64,000 nt of DNA from Euryodendron excelsum. Its lineage: Eukaryota; Streptophyta; Magnoliopsida; Ericales; Pentaphylacaceae. Each line of letters begins with the position of its first letter. Within the stretch, counting starts at the first letter, position 1. Of this stretch, positions 60,401-64,000 are shown piece by piece. The notes under the pieces were generated by a model that saw only the letters and a list, made by a program, of their open reading frames with translations, was not told the origin of the DNA and did not search any database. The DNA is taken from NCBI GenBank assembly GCA_033060915.1, contig CM065384.1, forward strand, positions 32,850,501-32,914,500, in the 5' to 3' direction. The position numbers and the translations under genes were made by a program.

Positions 60401-61203
60401 GATTAAGATATTCATTTCTCTAATGCCATGGGAGGTCTTGTGCTAGAATTGTTTCTCTCTATTGATTATGTGCATTTTGGACATGATAAATGCTTTTGAG
60501 TCCGGATCAGGTGCATACATGTCTAACTTACTTTGTTGTGCTCCAATTGTATTTGGCTTTGGTGTATGACTTTTTTTTTCTAAGCTTTGTTATGTTGTCA
60601 AAGTAAAGGCAGGGTACGCATGCAATATTTATGCAACAGTTTGAAAGATAGCTGTGTGTTTATCTGTTGTGGAGATTGTTGGACTCTTCTGTATGTGCAT
60701 GATTGTCTATTCAGTTACAAATCTTGATGTTGGATTCAGGCTTAGAACTGAAAAATGTAAACTCTGTCATGTTGAACTTTTCTTGTTGTGAATGAAGTAT
60801 ATGTGGCAAAGGGGGTTTCCCGCCATAAGTTCTAGCATTGTTTTTTCAGTAGAACATGGTCTGGATTATATTTTTGAACCTTAGTACAAATACTTGGAAG
60901 TCCTGACCTGTCAGATGGCCCAATTTGCTCAAACCAATTCATCTAGAGCTTGTTTTCTCTGTGCCTCGTAAGTCGGCCGGAATGAAAGTTGTAAGAATAT
61001 GCATATGATTTCCTTCCTGCCTGATTAGCATTTGGACCATGCCACAGAATCTTGCTAGTGGAACTAGTTGAATGACTGGTACAATGTATCTAAGCGGTTT
61101 GTTTTAATTTCTCCTTCTCTTGCTCTGGCAGGAGAAAGGCAGTGATGGCTCTGACGAGGATGATGACGAGCAAGATGATGATGAGGACGAGGATGGAAAT
61201 TGA
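51281..61203 (+). CDS. NRP1: NAP1-related protein (NRP/SET-type histone H2A-H2B chaperone)
   Basis: Ten exons join in frame: 51281-51409, 52796-52918, 53389-53439, 53637-53708, 53874-53987, 54085-54146, 55591-55651, 55761-55817, 55945-55986 and 61132-61203. They give 260 residues, the usual plant NRP length. The order is an N-terminal dimerisation helix ([20 protein letters not shown], then [20 protein letters not shown]), the NAP earmuff domain ([84 protein letters not shown]) and an acidic tail of Asp/Glu from about residue 225. NRPs are nuclear chaperones that bind H2A-H2B and act in nucleosome turnover, recombination and cell proliferation. KKGNKRSH (about residue 175) could be a nuclear signal. 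All introns are GT-AG. Introns 1, 2, 6 and 9 hold repeats; intron 9 (5.1 kb) has a solo LTR. No lesion is seen, so it is probably functional. NRP1 versus NRP2 cannot be decided. Confidence 0.94.
52095..52410. repeat. Dispersed repeat, copy in NRP intron 1
   Basis: Begins 'ctatgttacttagactcggg', continues with 'cgggtgtcaagtgccgg', and has 'gcatttcatgcataaaatat' in the middle and 'tacatgtctaacgagtc' near the end. The same order of phrases occurs in intron 2. It resembles a widespread plant repeat built around 'actcgggtgcgggtgtcgg'. No clear ends or target duplication were found. Confidence 0.5.
52975..53350. repeat. Dispersed repeat, copy in NRP intron 2
   Basis: Begins 'ctatgttacatggagtcggg', with 'gggtatatgtttaagtgtca' and 'gtttcatgcataatataat' at the places corresponding to the intron 1 copy, and ends in 'gtgttggacttgtgtcgagt'. 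It is in the same orientation as the intron 1 copy and strongly diverged from it. Confidence 0.5.
54270..54690. other. Purine- and pyrimidine-rich block in NRP intron 6
   Basis: The left half is purine-rich ('gggggaaagtgaagg', 'aagaagggaaggggaac', 'gtgaggggagagagggc') and the right half pyrimidine-rich ('cctccctcctccttg', 'ccttccctccctcccctgc'). The mirror-like composition is the same as in the Tourist-like MITE at 41748, and an older relative is possible, but exact ends were not found. Confidence 0.3.
56160..58147. mobile_element. Solo LTR, 1.99 kb, gypsy-like, in NRP intron 9
   Basis: Starts TGTAACGACCCG and ends CGGGTATTACA (TG...CA), with a perfect 5-bp duplication, GTTAT, at 56155-56159 and 58148-58152. 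The 'TGTAACGACCCG' opening is common in plant gypsy LTRs. There is no second LTR and no coding domain. It contains a 98-bp tandem repeat (56672-56858). Its insertion accounts for about 40 percent of the intron. Confidence 0.85.
56672..56858. repeat. Two-copy 98-bp tandem repeat in the gypsy-like LTR
   Basis: Copies start with 'accacgctcgaaagctc' (56672) and 'accacgcttggaagctc' (56770); both contain 'aaggctcttatgtcctcc' or a close variant, then 'ggacac' or 'ggacat'. Confidence 0.75.
58720..60010. repeat. Probable transposon-derived block in NRP intron 9
   Basis: The left end has 'tacggacataggacatgg' and 'gacatagtacagacatgcc'; the middle (59500-59620) repeats 'ggacatg' phrases ('gccggacatgcgttggacat', 'agtggacatgtctcg'); the right end has 'tgtcccgtgtttatattt' and 'cgtccatatctgtgc'. 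These are the inverted and direct forms of the same 'gacacgggtgtcggac' style of repeat seen in introns 1 and 2. Ends are not resolved. Confidence 0.35.
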
Positions 61204-62808
61204 GCTTCCATTTACTTATTTTGTTTTCACTGCTCTGCTTTGGCATGGCTTCTGTAAAGGTACCCTTTGAAGGTTGTAAAAGAATCCGAGTGACATGAAT
61301 TTTCTGCCATGGTAGCTGGGTAGCTCTATTCTAGTAGTAGGCCAGCATTTCCTACCATTGTCAATTTGAGGTTCTCTGACATTGTCTTTCTTCACAAAGG
61401 CAAACTTTTTGCTTCTTCCATGGGGTTGGCCATGTGGGTTGTCCTCCCTAGAATTGCAGGTTGCTAGATAAATGAGGGTATTTAGCTTTCTATTATACTA
61501 GTGTCATGAACTCCATTGAGATTAAAAGAGTTAAAATACACTTTTGGAGCTAAAGCTGGTTGGATGACCTATATATGCAGATTTATTGTGCCAATGTTTT
61601 GGATCTTTTCTTCAGCATTGAAGATATCCCGAATTTGGCTTTACAATATTCTAATTAGTAAATTGTGTGCCCTTTTAACTGCCAGAGTTTCTGGGCTCCA
61701 AATGTAGGCCAGGAGTTCGAAACCTCTCCTATCGTTTCCCAGCTTTGGCTTTCCTTGTAGTTCTTTCCGATGAGCTAAAAAAAAAAAAAATGTGTTTCCC
61801 AGGCATTGCCCACGTGCAGAGATTGCTGTTTTGAACTCGTGATGTTCAAGTTGAAATGGTGCGACTGCTTTTATGTTTTGAATTTGTGAAGCCCAATTTG
61901 AAATGGAGCAATTCTACCATCGTGCCCAAGGCCTAAATGAGAAACACAGTATGTAACATTCTTGACATTTTTAAATACCGAGTACGTAGTAATAAGGCCC
62001 AGGTTAATGTATACATGTGGGATCTTCTTGCTTTTGCCTAATGTGTAAGAAATCACATTAAGGTAACATTATTGAAGTACCATACGCGGTGATTGCAATT
62101 AACAAAAAGTAACGGAAATGCAATACATTTTTGTATGTTATCACACTTTTTTCTAGGAATTCAAGTTGTTTGATAAAATTTCTGCAGCTTGAGGTGCAGC
62201 GTCTCCAGTGGCACGCCATTCCTCTTTCCTAAATCAACATGAACCAACTTGGTTTACAAAGGCCCTGAAACTACTTTAATGGCAGACTTCAGCATCCAAT
62301 ATATGGAAGCTGGGACTTTATGGCGGCTTTACATTAGTTTCCTGCAACCGAACTGAAACTGAGAATAATGGAGTAGCTGAATATGAAGATGGAAATTGTA
62401 CCACCTCTGTTCTCCAGGATGAAGTTGGAAATTTCATTGATTCCTGCCAAAGGCACGTAACTCTTGAGCCTTTTTCTAAACCTTGAATCCACAGCTGGTT
62501 TTTCCAGTCACCTTTAATTGTGTTTCCTTGTAATTAATTAGTTAGATGACTCTATTTTTCCATTTCTCATTCCCCTCCGAAATTCGGGAATGTGTTAAGC
62601 AATGGCAAGTTCAATAGCTTCTATAACTTACAGGGAGTGGGTTGAACGGACCATTACCACCCATGAAAACATGCAATTGTAATGTCCCCCAGACTAGAAA
62701 GAGCTTAAATTTCATGAACTAATAAACAATCTTTGATATCACCCAAGCAGAAGTTTAAAAAGCAGGCCACCGGCATGTCTTTTCTTGGGTCCTTTTCGAA
62801 AGTAGAAA
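61204..62808. other. Convergent intergenic region between NRP and the CYP98A-like gene
   Basis: The first 400 or so bases should hold the NRP 3' untranslated region. An A13 run lies at about 61778-61790. From 62280 to 62488 a 69-codon stretch is open on the plus strand (listed separately). The remainder is plain sequence with no visible transposon ends. Confidence 0.5.
62280..62488 (+). other. Open stretch without start codon, possible exon remnant, not recognised
   Basis: Sixty-nine sense codons run from just after a TAA (62277-62279) to a TGA. They read WQTSASNIWKLGLYGGFTLV, then SCNRTETENNGVAEYEDGNC, then a Gln/Asp/Glu-containing part ending SFKP-like (FSKP). Composition looks more protein-like than its surroundings, and CAC|GTAACT near 62458 could be a donor. 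No family is recognised. Confidence 0.15.
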
Positions 62809-64000
62809 TTACTTGTGCATGGACTCACTTTTATACAAGTGTGGAGGCAGCCTCACGGTAGGCACAGCTTGCAATGGGCTGCGCATGTAAGCGACCAGTC
62901 CTGGGTTTTCAAACATGTCGATTTCTTCCGGCTTGATCCCTTGAGGTACGCTCCAATTGAACTGGTGTAACAGGTGACCAAGCATTGAAGTGACCAATTT
63001 GATCCCGAGCTGTGCCCCGGGGCACATTCGCCTCCCTGCGCCGAAAGGAAGCAGCCTAAAATCATGGCCCTTCATGTCAACATCTTCTTCTATGAATCGC
63101 TCAGGTCGAAACTCAAGCGGATTGTGCCACAGGACCGGATCACGGCCAATGGCCCAAACGTTTACGTGCAGGTTGGATCCTTTGGGGATGTCATAGCCGC
63201 CAATCTTCACATCGGCACTAGCCTTGTGGGGAAGCATTAATGGGGTAGGAGGGTGCAACCGAAGCGCCTCTTTGGCTATGCATTGGAGGTAAGGGAGGCT
63301 CGCCAGGTCGAGTTCAGTGATGGTACGGTCTGATCCAATTACTTGGTCTAGCTCCTGCTGGGCGTAATGCTGGAGATTGGGATTCTTGATCAGCTCGGCC
63401 ATGGCCCATTCCACTGCTATGGCACTGGTGTCGGTGCCTGCATTGATCATGTCCCAAAGGAGTCCACTGACCGTGTCGTCACTCAGTTCATACTGCTCTT
63501 GGAAAGTCAGCAAAGCATCCACAAACTGTTGCTTGGCACCGCCATTCCTGCCGGCCAGTGCTTGCTCTTCTATGATAGCTCGTGTCAATCGGTCGCTTTG
63601 TGCCTTAATCTCGTTAAATTCCTTTTTCTTGAACCAGAATATCCAATTATTAAGCCATGGAATGTGCTCGACAAGGCCTAGTGATGCGCTGATCCTTTCT
63701 TCATTGTCCATAATCGCTCTAAATTCTGATGGTTGTTCATCCATTTCACTCTCCGAACTTGCGAACCGCTTCCCAAGTACCATTCTAGTAATGATGTTTA
63801 TGGTTGCTTCTCTGAAATAGTTTCTCATCGTCAGAACCTTCCCATTATTCGTAGGGTTGATGCAGTCTCTGAAGATGGATTCAACCATGATGGTGACCTC
63901 ATCTTCTCGGATCGATCTAAGAGCTTCAAGGCTTCTCGGAGAGAATAACTCAAGGGCGCAAATCCTTCTAACCTTCACATAGTGAGGTCCATAATCAGCC
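62809..64000 (-). CDS. CYP98A-like cytochrome P450 (p-coumaroyl ester 3'-hydroxylase family), partial
   Basis: The gene runs off the right edge. The visible 396 codons correspond to about residue 112 to the end of a 508-residue CYP98A, starting in [20 protein letters not shown]; the frame has no stop before the edge. P450 landmarks are the I-helix oxygen-activation motif AGTDTS (about 63425-63442), the ExxR helix [11 protein letters not shown], the PERF region FRPERF, and the haem-thiolate loop [15 protein letters not shown] (about 63010-63050) with the cysteine ligand. Long CYP98A signatures are kept ([48 protein letters not shown]). Typical members hydroxylate p-coumaroyl shikimate or quinate at C3' in lignin and chlorogenic acid synthesis, on the ER membrane. 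This copy departs from what I recall of CYP98A3 around [20 protein letters not shown] and [19 protein letters not shown], so a specialised paralogue is possible. CYP98A genes usually have introns; none falls in the visible coding part. The ATG and membrane anchor lie outside. Confidence 0.92.
   Translation of the reverse strand, partial: ADYGPHYVKVRRICALELFSPRSLEALRSIREDEVTIMVESIFRDCINPTNNGKVLTMRNYFREATINIITRMVLGKRFASSESEMDEQPSEFRAIMDNEERISASLGLVEHIPWLNNWIFWFKKKEFNEIKAQSDRLTRAIIEEQALAGRNGGAKQQFVDALLTFQEQYELSDDTVSGLLWDMINAGTDTSAIAVEWAMAELIKNPNLQHYAQQELDQVIGSDRTITELDLASLPYLQCIAKEALRLHPPTPLMLPHKASADVKIGGYDIPKGSNLHVNVWAIGRDPVLWHNPLEFRPERFIEEDVDMKGHDFRLLPFGAGRRMCPGAQLGIKLVTSMLGHLLHQFNWSVPQGIKPEEIDMFENPGLVAYMRSPLQAVPTVRLPPHLYKSESMHK

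Noticed and set aside
1..64000. tRNA, rRNA and organelle-derived insertions
   Set aside because: No cloverleaf-like or rRNA-like stretch and no recognisable chloroplast or mitochondrial gene sequence was seen; a covariance-model scan was not possible.

Overview
This window looks like nuclear DNA of a flowering plant, most likely a eudicot. The genes are intron-rich (GT-AG introns, polypyrimidine acceptors). The products are plant-typical: a P-class PPR protein, a PMT-type methyltransferase, an NRP-type NAP1/SET histone chaperone and a CYP98A cytochrome P450. The gene-poor middle is packed with plant-type transposons. No rRNA, tRNA, CRISPR or prokaryotic feature was seen.

Layout. Positions 1-210: a transposon-end-like stretch and a possible last exon of an unknown gene. 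2690-5014 (-): intact At1g74580-like PPR gene, head-to-head with a TRIP4/ASC-1 zinc-finger gene (5605-10534, +, 4 coding exons). 10535-16034: AT-rich spacer with TA microsatellites and the probable 5' leader of the next gene. 16035-21957 (+): a PMT2-like methyltransferase gene that keeps its exon structure but carries two in-frame stops and three frameshifts, so probably a pseudogene. 22700-50870: a transposon island. 51281-61203 (+): intact NRP (NAP1-related/SET) gene, 10 coding exons, with a 5.1-kb last intron holding another solo LTR. 62809-64000 (-): the C-terminal three quarters of a diverged CYP98A gene running off the right edge, convergent with NRP.

The transposon island can be read as a nested stratigraphy, because almost every element has recognisable ends and a target-site duplication (TSD). 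A PIF/Harbinger element (23294-35192) is split by a 1.8-kb solo LTR (TSD ATATT) and a 4.8-kb solo LTR (TSD GATTC). A degenerate Ty1/copia element with two ~600-bp LTRs follows (35665-41415, TSD GATTT), then a Tourist-like MITE (TSD TTA) and a second MITE split by a second copy of the 4.8-kb solo LTR (TSD CACCC). Last is a Mutator-like element with ~200-bp terminal inverted repeats (9-bp TSD). It carries a rearranged UDP-glycosyltransferase gene (a Pack-MULE) and is itself split by a 2.3-kb solo LTR (TSD GAGTA). A fifth solo LTR (TSD GTTAT) lies in the NRP intron. Five solo LTRs against one two-LTR element suggests active loss of retrotransposon bodies by LTR-LTR recombination.

The most unusual signal is a shared geometry in two otherwise different solo LTRs. 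Short dyad-symmetric sites occur in pairs about 21 bp apart, and the pairs repeat every 62-71 bp (24999-25240 and 48906-49072). The real genes are unrelated housekeeping or metabolic genes and show no operon-like or pathway grouping. All family assignments are from reading the sequence by eye; no database search was run.
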